Origin: Pseudidiomarina homiensis
GTDB taxonomy: Bacteria > Pseudomonadota > Gammaproteobacteria > Enterobacterales > Alteromonadaceae
Assembly: GCF_003987225.1 (NCBI RefSeq)
Contig: NZ_PIPX01000004.1
Location: forward strand, 1-51,009
Direction of reading: 5' to 3'
DNA length: 51,009 nucleotides
Made by a program: the position numbers and the translations under genes. Below, piece after piece: positions 36,506 through 45,486 of the stretch. Numbering within the stretch: position 1 is the first letter of the stretch; each line of letters opens with the position of its first letter. The notes beneath the pieces were generated by a model. It ran no database searches. It had not been told where the DNA came from and worked only from the letters and a program-made list of their open reading frames with translations.

Positions 36506-36521
36506 CGTGAATTTTATCACA
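36506..36521. promoter_or_regulatory. CRP-like palindrome between prfC and a protease gene
   Basis: CGTGA-ATTTTA-TCACA matches the CRP consensus TGTGA-N6-TCACA at 9 of 10 half-site positions. It lies 44 bp before the prfC start and about 105 bp before the subtilisin start. A distance near 105 bp is far for direct activation, so the target is uncertain. Confidence 0.45.
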
Positions 36522-36626
36522 TATCTGTGGCTGTTGGCGCCTCAATGTTGGGGGTTCTCCCCTATTTCACGACATAGCCGCTCATGCCAAGGTTAGAGCG
36601 TCTACCAACATAAATCGAGGAAGTTC

Positions 36627-39086
36627 ATGATGAAAACAACAACCAAACTATCGGCATTGAGTTTGGCTCTCGCCTTCTCAATTCATCTACCCAATGCGCT
36701 TGCTAAAACCTTTGACCCGGATCTTCAAGCAATAATTGCAGGAGCCCAAGCAGATGTTTTACATCCAGTTATTATCACTTTTGAGCAAACTGATGCTCCT
36801 TCTGTAAGTCAGATGGAAGCTCTCGAACGCCTAGGTATCAACGGTGTCGCGTTACAGCGATTACCAATGGTGGGTGCCTTAGCTACCGCAGAACAAATTG
36901 AAGCGATTTACCAACGTGACGACGTTCGTTCCGTATGGCATAACGACCGACTAGAACTTGAGAATGGTGACGCAACCGAACTCACAGGCGTCAAAAAACT
37001 GCGTGCCGATAAGACGCTCCGCTCTTCCGGAGTGCCCTACTCGGGCCGCGGCGTCGGCGTGGTGGTCAATGACTCAGGTGTTGACGGTACGCACGGCGAT
37101 TTGCTGTATCCACAACACGTGGTGCAAAACGTATTGGCGCAAGTCAATTTAAATAGCTTGTCGGGCGTGGCACCAATTACTTATCAAGAGAATGTCGCGA
37201 ATACCGATATCGCTGGCGGTCATGGCACGCATGTAGCTGGAACAATTGCTGGCACTGGCGCCATGAGTAAAGGCGAGCACGCAGGGGTTGCGCCGGGCGC
37301 ATCGATTATCGGCTATGGTTCAGGCGCCGCGCTGTTCATTTTAGATACCTTAGGTGGCTTCGATTACGCACTCAATAACCAGTTTATTTACAACATCCGT
37401 GTGATATCAAATTCATTTGGTAACACCGGTGATGTCGGTACCGACTTCAATCCAGATGACCCTACCAACGTCGCGACCAAAGCGCTTGCGGATAATGGCA
37501 TCATTACGGTGTTCTCGGCGGGTAACTCAGGCCCTGGGGAATCCACCATTACTGGCAACTTCAAAAAGGCGCCATGGGTTATTACTGTCGCGGCCGGTGA
37601 CAAAGAAGGCAAGTTAGCAGACTTTAGCTCGCGCGGCGTCGATGGAAAGTCGGGATCGGTGACGATTAATGGCGAAACCTTCACGTGGGAAGACCGTCCA
37701 ACAATCACCGCACCTGGCGTCGATATCATTTCCGCCCGTGCCTCACTGTCAAGCACGGGGACGTTGAGCGCAACACAGGATTCCGAGGAGCTTCCGCCGG
37801 AACAACTCCCGTACTACACCTTTTCTAGCGGCACCTCAATGGCAGCTCCACATGTATCAGGGATTGTTGCGCTAATGCTTGAAGCCAATCCGAATTTGCA
37901 ATGGCAACAAGTCAAACAAATCCTGCAAGATACCGCCACCGTTATGCCCGGACGTGATGCTTGGGAAGCTGGAGCGGGCTATGTTAACGCCCATGCAGCA
38001 GTAAAAGCGGCGTTAGGAAATGCCGATGACTTTGGCGACACGGTTAAACTCAATCGTGAGTTCAACGCGAACGCATTACTGCGCAATGGTGACAGCTTTA
38101 CCCGTACTGTCGAATATGTACCTGTTGGCGAGAGCTCCTTTGAAACCTTTAATGTGCCAGCCTCGGCGACCCTTGTCTTAGCCAATGCACAGATCGAAAC
38201 CGGTACTGCTTTTGTGCTGGAAGATCCAAATGGCAATCGTTATGGCTCAGGTATCGGTTTACCGTTGTTGGGGTCATCGGTTGGCGTGAGTGCGCCAGCA
38301 GTCGCCGGCACCTGGAAAGTCTATGCTCGAGGTATTGGTTCGGTAAGTGGTCTAGCGCTTGATCCTCTTGGCGTCACCAATGGTATCGGTGTTCCGTCGG
38401 CCACCGATGTCGCCATTCGCTTAGTTGAAACGGCAGGTGTTGAAGGCATCGACGACACTGTCAATCACCCTGCGCGAGCTTTTATTGAGTTGGCGATCAA
38501 TGAACGTCTGATGGATGCTCGTGCAACAGGATTTGCCGCCGACGAATGGCTAACTAAGATTGAGCTTGCTGATGCCTTAACGCTGGCAGGCCTAGTGCGA
38601 CAGTCAAACAAAGGGAATCAAGAGCAGTTTATCGATACTCATGGCCCGAGTGCTGCATTCGCAAATGCGACCACCGACAACGATGGCATTATGCGCGCAG
38701 CCTCAGCAGCTCCGCTGCTATTCCCGTCATCAAGTTCGCTATTTGGCAGTCAAGACGCGGTCGATCGCACAACCGTTGCCTATACCCTCGTCCAAGCCCT
38801 CGGCTTAGCATCTGTTGCGACATCGTTTGACCCCGAACAACCTATTCAGGTGACTCGGTTTGATCAAGTCATCGAGCTTGAGGATAGCTTAGCGATTCCA
38901 GCAGAGCTGCGCGGTTATGTGCAACTTGCTTTGAACATGGGGTTAGCACAAGTGGAGCTCGACGTTGAACAAGGCCCATTTGATCTGCAACCGAGCCTAA
39001 AAGCCTACTTTAATGGCAACCAAAAGGTAACACGTGCGGAATTTGCCCGCGATGTAACCCAATTGTTGCCGCGCATCGCAAATTAA
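36627..39086 (+). CDS. Secreted subtilisin-like serine protease with S-layer-like C-terminus
   Basis: A peptidase S8 of 819 residues. Signal peptide to about residue 26 (ending NALA); inhibitor-like propeptide about 40-110; catalytic domain about 125-460. The triad is Asp149 (VVVNDSGVDGTHGDL), His199 (GGHGTHVAGTIAG) and Ser404 (SSGTSMAAPHVSG). Residues about 480-590 look like a beta-rich domain. The C-terminal part holds two segments reminiscent of SLH domains (PARAFIELAINERLMDARAT, then PAELRGYVQLALNMGLAQ with a later VTRAEFARDV). An intrinsic terminator follows. It is probably an exported nutrient-acquiring protease. The SLH reading is a pattern match only. Confidence 0.9.
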   Translation: MMKTTTKLSALSLALAFSIHLPNALAKTFDPDLQAIIAGAQADVLHPVIITFEQTDAPSVSQMEALERLGINGVALQRLPMVGALATAEQIEAIYQRDDVRSVWHNDRLELENGDATELTGVKKLRADKTLRSSGVPYSGRGVGVVVNDSGVDGTHGDLLYPQHVVQNVLAQVNLNSLSGVAPITYQENVANTDIAGGHGTHVAGTIAGTGAMSKGEHAGVAPGASIIGYGSGAALFILDTLGGFDYALNNQFIYNIRVISNSFGNTGDVGTDFNPDDPTNVATKALADNGIITVFSAGNSGPGESTITGNFKKAPWVITVAAGDKEGKLADFSSRGVDGKSGSVTINGETFTWEDRPTITAPGVDIISARASLSSTGTLSATQDSEELPPEQLPYYTFSSGTSMAAPHVSGIVALMLEANPNLQWQQVKQILQDTATVMPGRDAWEAGAGYVNAHAAVKAALGNADDFGDTVKLNREFNANALLRNGDSFTRTVEYVPVGESSFETFNVPASATLVLANAQIETGTAFVLEDPNGNRYGSGIGLPLLGSSVGVSAPAVAGTWKVYARGIGSVSGLALDPLGVTNGIGVPSATDVAIRLVETAGVEGIDDTVNHPARAFIELAINERLMDARATGFAADEWLTKIELADALTLAGLVRQSNKGNQEQFIDTHGPSAAFANATTDNDGIMRAASAAPLLFPSSSSLFGSQDAVDRTTVAYTLVQALGLASVATSFDPEQPIQVTRFDQVIELEDSLAIPAELRGYVQLALNMGLAQVELDVEQGPFDLQPSLKAYFNGNQKVTRAEFARDVTQLLPRIAN

Positions 39087-39102
39087 ACCTAGGTAGTCCC
39101 TG

Positions 39103-39131
39103 CCGTCACCCTTGCGGGTGGCGGCTTTTTT
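39103..39131 (+). terminator. Intrinsic terminator after the subtilisin gene
   Basis: CCGTCACCC (39103-39111) pairs with GGGTGGCGG (39116-39124), with one G-U pair, around TTGC, followed by CTTTTTT. It lies 17 bp after the stop. Its T-run abuts the 3' end of deoD on the other strand. Confidence 0.85.
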
Positions 39132-39840
39132 AATTGTTATGAAGTGCTTTCAAGGTGAACTCAAGCATCTTCGCAAAGCCATTCTGCCGTTCGGTACTGG
39201 TCAACTGCTGTCCACTAAGAATATGATCGGAGACCGTCAACACACACAACGCCTGAACCTTGTATTGCGCAGCAATGGCATACAACCCTGCCGCTTCCAT
39301 TTCTACCGCCAGCACGCCCATGCGCTGTAACTGTTCCAATCTCGCATCGGGTACGTCATAGAAGTTATCGGTTGAAAACACATGCCCGATGGCCACGGTC
39401 TGTTGTGCTGCGTCGGCATACTTTAAAAATTGATGTGCAAGGCGCGGGGTCGCACAAGCGGCAAAGTCAAACTCGCCAAAACGCTGACGATTCATATTCG
39501 AGTCGGTACTCGCATTATTCGCAATAATCACATCATTCAACTGTACTTCAGGTTGGATAGCGCCACAGCTACCGACGCGAATAATACGTTTTACACCATA
39601 GTGGCGAACAAGCTCGGTCGCATAGATTGCGCAAGAAGGCATACCCATGCCGCTGCCCATCACCGATATTCGCTCGCCTTGGTAGGTTCCGGTAAAACCC
39701 AGCATATTACGAACATCGGTAACGCAGGTAACATCATTCAAGTAGGTTTCGGCGATGAACTTCGCCCGTAACGGATCGCCTGGGAGTAAACACGTTGGTG
39801 CGAATGCGTCGGGCGCAGCGTTGATATGGGGTGTTGGCAC
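39130..39840 (-). CDS. deoD: Purine nucleoside phosphorylase
   Basis: Phosphorolysis of purine (deoxy)nucleosides to base and (deoxy)ribose 1-phosphate. The 236-residue product is the hexameric DeoD type (E. coli 239). It contains CLLPGDPLRAKFIAETYLND near the start, the phosphate-binding IIRVGSCGAI, and AVEMEAAGLYAIAAQYKVQA. It is the last gene of the cdd-deoCABD operon. Confidence 0.97.
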   Translation of the reverse strand: MPTPHINAAPDAFAPTCLLPGDPLRAKFIAETYLNDVTCVTDVRNMLGFTGTYQGERISVMGSGMGMPSCAIYATELVRHYGVKRIIRVGSCGAIQPEVQLNDVIIANNASTDSNMNRQRFGEFDFAACATPRLAHQFLKYADAAQQTVAIGHVFSTDNFYDVPDARLEQLQRMGVLAVEMEAAGLYAIAAQYKVQALCVLTVSDHILSGQQLTSTERQNGFAKMLEFTLKALHNN

Positions 39841-39858
39841 GTTGCTTCTATCCTGTCG

Positions 39859-41088
39859 CTAGAGTCGTTGAGGGAGCATAGAAATACCATAATCCATCGG
39901 CTCAAGCTCCAACAGCTCGGCGATACTTTGACCTATATCAGCAAAGCTTTCGCGACGGCCTAAGTTATGCGCCGGAAGATTTTTGCCGTACATCATTACC
40001 GGCACATATTCCCGCGTATGGTCGGTTCCCGGCCACGTCGGATCGCAACCGTGATCGGCGCTCATAATCAAGATATCATCTTGTTCCAGCTCCGCTAGAA
40101 TCTTCGGTAGCAAACGATCAAAGGTCTCCAATGCGCGGGCATAACCAGCCACATCACGGCGATGCCCATATAAGGTGTCGAAGTCAACCAAGTTAGTGAA
40201 GATTAAGCTTCGCTCAGGCGCCTGGGTCATTACTTCAAGCGTCTTCGCCACTAAAGCCTCTAAACCATCCGCCTTGTATTTTTGTGTAATGCCTCGATGG
40301 GCGAAGATATCGGCGATTTTGCCAATACTAATGACTTCTCCCCCCGCCGCTTTTAGTTTATCAAGTACCGTCGGTGCAGGTGGTGGTGTCGCATAGTCAC
40401 GGCGATTTGCGGTACGCACAAAGCCTCTCTCTGCTGAGCCCTTAAACGGTCTCGCAATGACGCGTCCAATGTTATAGGGATCGACCAACTTCCGGGCAAC
40501 TTCACACAGCTCGTAAAGGCGTTCCAAGCCGAAGGTATCTTCATGGCAGGCAATCTGAAAAACGGAATCCGCTGACGTATAAACAATAGGCTTTCCGGTC
40601 CGGCAATGCTCAGCACCTAAGCGCTCGATGATCTCCGTACCCGATGCATGACAATTTCCCAGATAACCTGGCAGCGCTGCTTGCGCCAGCAACTGGTCAA
40701 GCAATTCGGGCGGAAACGATGCGTCTTTATTGGTGAAGTAACCCCATTCAAATAGCACCGGTACCCCAGCCATTTCCCAATGGCCTGACGGCGTATCCTT
40801 TCCGGAAGAGAGTTCTTGTGCCCAACCATAGCGCCCACGGCACTGCGGAACAGGGGTAAGACCAGGAGGATAGCCGCCAGTAGCGCCGCGACTAATTTCG
40901 GCTAAGCCAAGTTCCACTAAGTGCGGGATCTGCAAAGGTCCACTGCGCCCTTCATCGGCTTGGCCCTGGGCACATTGTTCAGCAATGTGCCCTAAGGTAT
41001 TCGCCCCTTCATCGCCAAATTTTGCCGCATCGGCGGCGGCGCCGACACCGAAAGAATCAAGTACGAGGACAATTGCACGCGCCATCAT
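39859..41088 (-). CDS. deoB: Phosphopentomutase
   Basis: Interconverts (deoxy)ribose 1- and 5-phosphates, linking DeoA/DeoD to DeoC. The 409-residue alkaline-phosphatase-superfamily enzyme begins [20 protein letters not shown], with the metal-binding Asp in VLDSFGVG. It contains [12 protein letters not shown] and the C-terminal metal site [20 protein letters not shown]. It shares TAATG with the deoA stop. Confidence 0.97.
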   Translation of the reverse strand: MMARAIVLVLDSFGVGAAADAAKFGDEGANTLGHIAEQCAQGQADEGRSGPLQIPHLVELGLAEISRGATGGYPPGLTPVPQCRGRYGWAQELSSGKDTPSGHWEMAGVPVLFEWGYFTNKDASFPPELLDQLLAQAALPGYLGNCHASGTEIIERLGAEHCRTGKPIVYTSADSVFQIACHEDTFGLERLYELCEVARKLVDPYNIGRVIARPFKGSAERGFVRTANRRDYATPPPAPTVLDKLKAAGGEVISIGKIADIFAHRGITQKYKADGLEALVAKTLEVMTQAPERSLIFTNLVDFDTLYGHRRDVAGYARALETFDRLLPKILAELEQDDILIMSADHGCDPTWPGTDHTREYVPVMMYGKNLPAHNLGRRESFADIGQSIAELLELEPMDYGISMLPQRL

Positions 41089-42425
41089 TAGGCTCCAATT
41101 CGACGGTAAACAGCGGGCGGTAAATCGCTCGCTTCATTGCTAAATCGAAATGCTTGACGAACTGTTTCTGCAGCCTGTTGCCAGCTGCTCTCATCAGCAG
41201 CATAAATGTGTGCCAACGGCGTCTGTTCGTCGATGTTTTGACCCAACGCTGCGATATGCTCAAGCCCAACACTGTAGTCGAGTTTATCTTCACTGCGCCG
41301 ACGACCGCCGCCTAAAGCAACCACAGCTAAGCCAATTTGACGTGTTTCAATATGCGTAACCTTATGGCCCGCCGCTAACTGTTCCGCCGTTGCAAATACC
41401 GGCCGCGCGACCTTAGCTAGCGGTAGGTGCGTAGCGGCGTTGTCAAGCAAATCACTAGGGCCGCCTAAAGCCTCCACCATCGCAGCGAATTTTTCCGCAG
41501 CTCGACCACTGGCCAAGGCTTCATCAACAGCTTGCTCGGCGGCTTCTTGCGAACGCGCCAAACCGCCTAGCAACAACATCTCGGCAGCGAGCGCCACCGT
41601 GACTTTATGTAACTGTGGCGTACGATGGTCACCCCGTAAATAAGCTATCGCCTCACGAACCTCTATGGCGTTCCCAGCGGAGTGTGCGAGCACCTGGTTC
41701 ATATCAGTAATCAACGCACTGGTGTTGAGACCTGCACCTTGCGCGACAGTAACTAGACTCTCCGCCAACTCTTCTGCACGTGCCAAGTTAGGCATGATGG
41801 CGCCGTTACCGCACTTCACATCGAGCACCAGTCCATCAAGACCTGCCGCCAACTTCTTCGACAAAATAGAAGCAGTGATCAAAGGCACGGATTCAACTGT
41901 CGCGGTAACATCTCGCGTAGCATAGAAGCGCTTGTCAGCTGGAGCTAGGCTACCTGTCTGACCAATAATTGCGACGCCTACATCTTTCACTACCTGACGA
42001 AATTGGTCATCGCTTGGAAACGGTTGATAGTTCGGGATGGCATGCATTTTATCTAGCGTGCCGCCGGTATGACCAAGTCCACGTCCCGAAATCATTGGCA
42101 CGTAACCGCCACAGGCGGCAATAATTGGTCCCAACATAAGGCTCACGACATCACCAACACCGCCGGTGGAATGCTTATCCAGCACCGGTCCATCTAGGTT
42201 TAAATCGTGCCAATGTAAAACTTGCCCAGAATCGCGCATCGCTTCGGTCAGGCAAACGCGTTCCTGCATACTCATGCCCTGAAAGAAGATCGCCATCGCT
42301 AAAGCCGAAATCTGGCTCTCGGCAATCGAGTTGTCACTCAAACCTTGGACAAAGAAGTCAATTTCGGCGCGAGTTAATGTGCCTCCATCGCGCTTTTTAC
42401 GAATAATCTCTTGCGGTAAAAACAT
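41088..42425 (-). CDS. deoA: Thymidine phosphorylase
   Basis: Phosphorolysis of thymidine and deoxyuridine. The product is 445 residues (E. coli 440). It begins [20 protein letters not shown] and contains the phosphate-binding signature [13 protein letters not shown] (about 84-96) and [20 protein letters not shown]. It overlaps both deoC and deoB through TAATG junctions. Confidence 0.97.
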   Translation of the reverse strand: MFLPQEIIRKKRDGGTLTRAEIDFFVQGLSDNSIAESQISALAMAIFFQGMSMQERVCLTEAMRDSGQVLHWHDLNLDGPVLDKHSTGGVGDVVSLMLGPIIAACGGYVPMISGRGLGHTGGTLDKMHAIPNYQPFPSDDQFRQVVKDVGVAIIGQTGSLAPADKRFYATRDVTATVESVPLITASILSKKLAAGLDGLVLDVKCGNGAIMPNLARAEELAESLVTVAQGAGLNTSALITDMNQVLAHSAGNAIEVREAIAYLRGDHRTPQLHKVTVALAAEMLLLGGLARSQEAAEQAVDEALASGRAAEKFAAMVEALGGPSDLLDNAATHLPLAKVARPVFATAEQLAAGHKVTHIETRQIGLAVVALGGGRRRSEDKLDYSVGLEHIAALGQNIDEQTPLAHIYAADESSWQQAAETVRQAFRFSNEASDLPPAVYRRIGA

Positions 42426-43201
42426 TAATAGCTCGTCCCTGCTGATGCTGGACTTTGTCCAGCAAGAATAGCGTGTAAATTGGTTAAAAGGCCGCTCGCA
42501 CCAAACCGAAAACGCTCTGGCGACAAGAAGCTTGATCCCATAATCTGTTGGGCAAGATCAAGATAAACTGCCGCGTCAGCCGCTGTGCGGACGCCGCCAG
42601 CAGCTTTAAATCCGCATTGTGTTCCGCTTTCGCGAATCGCTTCGAGCATCATTTTTGCGGCTTCAGGAGTGGCATTGACAGCGACTTTACCAGTCGATGT
42701 CTTAATAAAATCTGCCCCAGCTTGAATCGCAATTTCGCTCGCTCGACGGATGAGTTGTGGCGTTTGCAACTCACCGGTTTCCAAAATCACTTTCAACAGC
42801 GCACGCTCTGCACAGGCCTGCTTGCACGCTTGTACCATGTCATAGCCAACCTTTTCATCACCAGCAGTGAGTGCTTGATAAGGGAAAACAACATCAACCT
42901 CGTCAGCACCTGCGCCCACAGCTCGCTCTGTTTCGGCAACGGCACGAGCCACATCAATACTGCCCATTGGAAAGTTCGTTACTGTGGCAATTTTTACCTG
43001 GGTTAAGTTGAGTCGCTCGCACTCGTGCTTAGCCCAAACCACAAATTCGGGAAAGACGCACAATGCCGCAGGGCTGCCATACGACGAAGCTGCGCTTGTG
43101 CACAACTCAGTAATCGCGGCGGGGCTGTCAGACTGATTCAGTGAAGTCAAATCCATCAAGCGCAACACAAGTTGCGCGACATCTCGTTCGCTTCTACTCA
43201 T
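42425..43201 (-). CDS. deoC: Deoxyribose-phosphate aldolase
   Basis: A class I aldolase that splits 2-deoxyribose 5-phosphate into acetaldehyde and glyceraldehyde 3-phosphate. The 258-residue product has the Schiff-base lysine region [16 protein letters not shown] (about 165-180) and the catalytic Asp/Lys neighbours [11 protein letters not shown] and [14 protein letters not shown]. Its start overlaps the cdd stop as ATGA. Confidence 0.97.
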   Translation of the reverse strand: MSRSERDVAQLVLRLMDLTSLNQSDSPAAITELCTSAASSYGSPAALCVFPEFVVWAKHECERLNLTQVKIATVTNFPMGSIDVARAVAETERAVGAGADEVDVVFPYQALTAGDEKVGYDMVQACKQACAERALLKVILETGELQTPQLIRRASEIAIQAGADFIKTSTGKVAVNATPEAAKMMLEAIRESGTQCGFKAAGGVRTAADAAVYLDLAQQIMGSSFLSPERFRFGASGLLTNLHAILAGQSPASAGTSY

Positions 43202-43626
43202 AGCGGCTTCCGATAAGCATTCACGTCGAATTCGAAGGCATCAGGGAGTAAATCTTCAATCGCCCACTGCCGCATTTGTCGCTCACTGGTCGAAACGATC
43301 GGCGTACCGGTAGCCAAAAATTCAGCGAGAACTTGTCGGCACGCACCACAAGGAGCGTAAGCTTTATCACCAGGGGTGTACACCACTACCGCAGAGATAT
43401 CACGGGCATCGTAGCCTTGCGCGACAGCGCTAAAAACAGCTGTTCGTTCGGCGCAATTCGATAAACCATAAGAGACATTCTCAACATTGCAGCCGCTAAT
43501 CACTTCCCCACTCTTCATCAACAAAGCAGCACCTACCGGAAACTGGCTATAAGGCACGTAAGCTTTTTCGCTTGCTTGCTTTGCATGCTGGCGGAGGAAT
43601 TCCAATTGATGTAGTTCGTTATTCAT
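43198..43626 (-). CDS. cdd: Cytidine deaminase, short type
   Basis: A zinc enzyme that deaminates cytidine and deoxycytidine. The 142-residue length is the short homotetrameric form, not the 294-residue E. coli Cdd. Zinc ligands are Cys58, Cys93 and Cys96, and the proton shuttle is Glu60 in NCAERTAV. It is the first gene of the cdd-deoC-deoA-deoB-deoD operon. I find no CRP or CytR-like operator in the 181-bp region upstream. Confidence 0.96.
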   Translation of the reverse strand: MNNELHQLEFLRQHAKQASEKAYVPYSQFPVGAALLMKSGEVISGCNVENVSYGLSNCAERTAVFSAVAQGYDARDISAVVVYTPGDKAYAPCGACRQVLAEFLATGTPIVSTSERQMRQWAIEDLLPDAFEFDVNAYRKPL

Positions 43627-43736
43627 AATGTTTCTTTCTTGATCTTCGGCCGATCAGCTTACTCTTTTCGTTTGTCTGTTCCAAGTCAGCGAGATCAATG
43701 AAATCGCTTAGGGGTGTTATTTTCGTACGACAACTA

Positions 43737-43765
43737 TGGACAAATTCGGCAACCTACACTATATT
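43737..43765 (+). promoter_or_regulatory. Sigma-70 promoter of the DUF2892-arsR pair
   Basis: -35 TGGACA (43737-43742), a 17-bp spacer, -10 TATATT (43760-43765). Both hexamers match the consensus at five of six positions. The promoter is 43 bp from the first ATG. Confidence 0.75.
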
Positions 43766-43781
43766 TAAGATGCTTCTAAAT
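43763..43781. promoter_or_regulatory. Putative ArsR-family operator
   Basis: ATTTA-N9-TAAAT forms an imperfect 19-bp inverted repeat that overlaps the -10 element and the start site of the promoter at 43737. AT-rich inverted repeats at this position are typical repressor sites of BigR/SqrR-type regulators. The regulator encoded by the second gene is the natural candidate to bind it. Confidence 0.55.
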
Positions 43782-43807
43782 TAGCTACCGCTTAAACGAG
43801 GTGTTTT

Positions 43808-44023
43808 ATGACTGTCGAACGCGCACTAACAGCTTTTGCTGGTTTCATGGTACTGTTATCGGTCGCATTAACTGTATGGGTACATCCAAACTTTGTTTGG
43901 CTGACCGTTTTTATAGGTGCTAACCTTTTTCAGCAGTCGTTTACTGGTTTTTGTCCAGCAAGCCTTGCGCTACGTAAGCTTTTTGGTTTAAAAACAGAAC
44001 GGGAACTAGCTAGATCGGAATAA
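43808..44023 (+). CDS. DUF2892 inner-membrane protein (YgaP transmembrane domain-like)
   Basis: A 71-residue protein with two membrane helices (about 8-25 and 29-43) and a short basic cytosolic end, with FTGFCPASLALRKLFGLK after the second helix. It resembles the membrane domain of E. coli YgaP but has no rhodanese domain. GAGGTG precedes the ATG. The arsR gene follows after 15 bp in the same operon. It is probably linked to sulfide or persulfide handling by association, not by direct evidence. Confidence 0.85.
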   Translation: MTVERALTAFAGFMVLLSVALTVWVHPNFVWLTVFIGANLFQQSFTGFCPASLALRKLFGLKTERELARSE

Positions 44024-44038
44024 GAATAGGAATACTGC

Positions 44039-44350
44039 ATGAGTACGCTGACAATCGAAGAAATGCAACAGGAAGAAGCGCAACAAGCTGCTACATTTTT
44101 GCGCTCCATTGCCAATGAACATCGCCTGCAAATCCTTTGTCACCTAGCCAATGGTGAACAGAGCGTGGGTGTGTTGAATCAGCATTTCCCGTTGAGCCCG
44201 TCAGCGTTCTCGCAGCATTTGGCAGTATTGCGACAACAAGGCTTGGTCAAATTTCGTAAAGAAGCGCAAACGATCTACTATTCAATTAATGACGAAGACA
44301 CGTTGCAATTCATGCGCCTGTTAAAGACTAAATTCTGCCCAGACTATTAA
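44039..44350 (+). CDS. ArsR-family regulator, SqrR/BigR/YgaV-like persulfide sensor
   Basis: A 103-residue winged-helix repressor. The DNA-binding part covers ANEHRLQILCHLANGEQSVG and LSPSAFSQHLAVLRQQGLVK. Cys34 (LQILCHLA) and Cys100 (KFCPDY) are 66 residues apart, the same distance as the reactive cysteine pairs of SqrR (Cys41/Cys107) and BigR (Cys42/Cys108), which form a tetrasulfide bridge with persulfides. This makes a reactive-sulfur sensor much more likely than an arsenic sensor. It ends convergently on rimI with a 4-nt overlap at TTAA. Confidence 0.88.
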   Translation: MSTLTIEEMQQEEAQQAATFLRSIANEHRLQILCHLANGEQSVGVLNQHFPLSPSAFSQHLAVLRQQGLVKFRKEAQTIYYSINDEDTLQFMRLLKTKFCPDY

Positions 44351-44802
44351 CTTTCTTCCACTCTGTCTGCCGCATCCCAACGCATGACGACTGCATCTTC
44401 ACGGCCATTTGCCACTGCATAGTAATCGGGCCGTCGACCAACTTCGCTAAAGCCTACGCTCAAGTAGAGTGCTTGGGCTGGCCTATTTGATGCTCTGACC
44501 TCTAGCCAAATGCTTGCGTGTTCTTGCGTTGCCAGGGTTAAAAGGTGCTGCATCAGTAAACGACCTATGCCTTGCCCCTGTAGGTCGGGATGTACCGCAA
44601 TGTTCATCAACGTCAACTCATCACACACCAGATGTGCAATATAAAAACCTTGCAGCACTTTTTCCGAGCCCGCAAACCAGCCATAGACGCGGTAGTCCGC
44701 TTGAAAACAGGATTCGAGCGTGCGCTCTGACCAAGGAACAACATGGCTTGCCTGTTCAATCGCCAACATGCGAGGTTCGTAATGAGTTAATCGAGTGATC
44801 AT
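44347..44802 (-). CDS. rimI: Ribosomal protein S18 N-acetyltransferase RimI
   Basis: A GNAT acetyltransferase that acetylates the N-terminus of ribosomal protein S18. I use the ATG at 44802, which shares ATGA with the holD stop, giving 151 residues (E. coli 148). The acetyl-CoA loop is in AVHPDLQGQGIGRLLMQHLL, and WLEVRASNRPAQALYLSVGF is typical of RimI. The E. coli gene order holD-rimI is kept. Confidence 0.93.
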   Translation of the reverse strand: MITRLTHYEPRMLAIEQASHVVPWSERTLESCFQADYRVYGWFAGSEKVLQGFYIAHLVCDELTLMNIAVHPDLQGQGIGRLLMQHLLTLATQEHASIWLEVRASNRPAQALYLSVGFSEVGRRPDYYAVANGREDAVVMRWDAADRVEES

Positions 44803-45179
44803 TGTTCTCGATGGGCAATGTGCCGCCACAGAGCTTTCTTATCTGCGGCTGACGGCAGGCTCTCCGCAAGCTGCAGCACCAACTCTTGTTGCCACTCAGC
44901 CACAGCCGAAGGACTCACTTCTGCTGGTCGCTCAGCGGTGCCCGAACAGGCTCGAGTAAGATCACGCAACCAAACAGGTAAGTCGACAGCGAGCGGCTTA
45001 GCACTCACGAATAGCCAAGGCCCAGCTTTGTAACAATTAACGGTTTTCGTGGTCGATTCCGATGCAATCGCGGATTGTTCATCACTGCCTTTGCTGCGCC
45101 ACAAGGTCAATTTAAGTGCGGCAAGCGCTTGCTGTTGTTGCGTGCTCCAAAGCGGAGGATTCTTGTGATCAATGGTCAT
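44799..45179 (-). CDS. holD: DNA polymerase III psi subunit HolD
   Basis: A weakly conserved clamp-loader subunit that connects chi to tau/gamma. About 126 residues from the ATG at 45179 (a longer frame starts at 45206). The N-terminus QQQALAALKLTLWRSKG fits the DnaX-binding psi segment, and the end AADKKALWRHIAHRE resembles E. coli HolD. Most of the support comes from position upstream of rimI with an ATGA overlap. Confidence 0.7.
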   Translation of the reverse strand: MTIDHKNPPLWSTQQQQALAALKLTLWRSKGSDEQSAIASESTTKTVNCYKAGPWLFVSAKPLAVDLPVWLRDLTRACSGTAERPAEVSPSAVAEWQQELVLQLAESLPSAADKKALWRHIAHREQ

Positions 45180-45254
45180 AGCGACACCGAGTGATAACGC
45201 CCACACTAAAATGAAGAAGGTTGTAGCTTAGCGAATTTGGAGATGACTTAAAAG

Positions 45255-45331
45255 TGGCAGGGGTGGAGGGATTCGAACCCCCAACCGTCGGTTTTGGAGA
45301 CCGCTGTTCTACCAATTGGAACTACACCCCT
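45255..45331 (-). tRNA. tRNA-Trp (CCA anticodon)
   Basis: The minus-strand transcript of 77 nt folds as a tRNA: acceptor stem AGGGGTG with CACCCCT, discriminator G, and an encoded CCA end (45257-45255). The anticodon stem-loop around CTCCAAA places anticodon CCA at 45297-45295. The T-arm is GGGGGTTCGAATCCC. It is a single gene with its own promoter, 75 bp upstream of holD. Confidence 0.97.
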
Positions 45332-45347
45332 GCAAAGTAGAACCCGA

Positions 45348-45375
45348 ATTATACTGGCCACTTGTGTGCTGGCAA
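45348..45375 (-). promoter_or_regulatory. tRNA-Trp promoter
   Basis: Minus-strand -35 TTGCCA (45375-45370), a 16-bp spacer and a perfect -10 TATAAT (45353-45348), 16 bp upstream of the tRNA. No terminator is seen after the tRNA, so holD and rimI may be cotranscribed with it. Confidence 0.8.
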
Positions 45376-45436
45376 GTGTTTTATAGCTATTTACAGTTCA
45401 CTTGCAGATTTTTTCACCGATTTCATGTAATTGCTC

Positions 45437-45445
45437 TGATATACT
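45437..45445 (+). promoter_or_regulatory. Candidate tamA promoter, extended -10
   Basis: TGATATACT is an extended -10 (TG, one base, TATACT) 41 bp upstream of the tamA start. No clear -35 is visible. It points away from the tRNA-Trp promoter. Confidence 0.5.
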
Positions 45446-45486
45446 GATTTTTATGAGCGATTCAATAAGCAAGTAACGGTGACGAA

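Noticed and set aside
43627-43800. CRP, CytR or DeoR operator before cdd
   Set aside because: No TGTGA-N6-TCACA-type site or convincing DeoR-like repeat was found by eye. Only a short TCGGCCGA palindrome is present.
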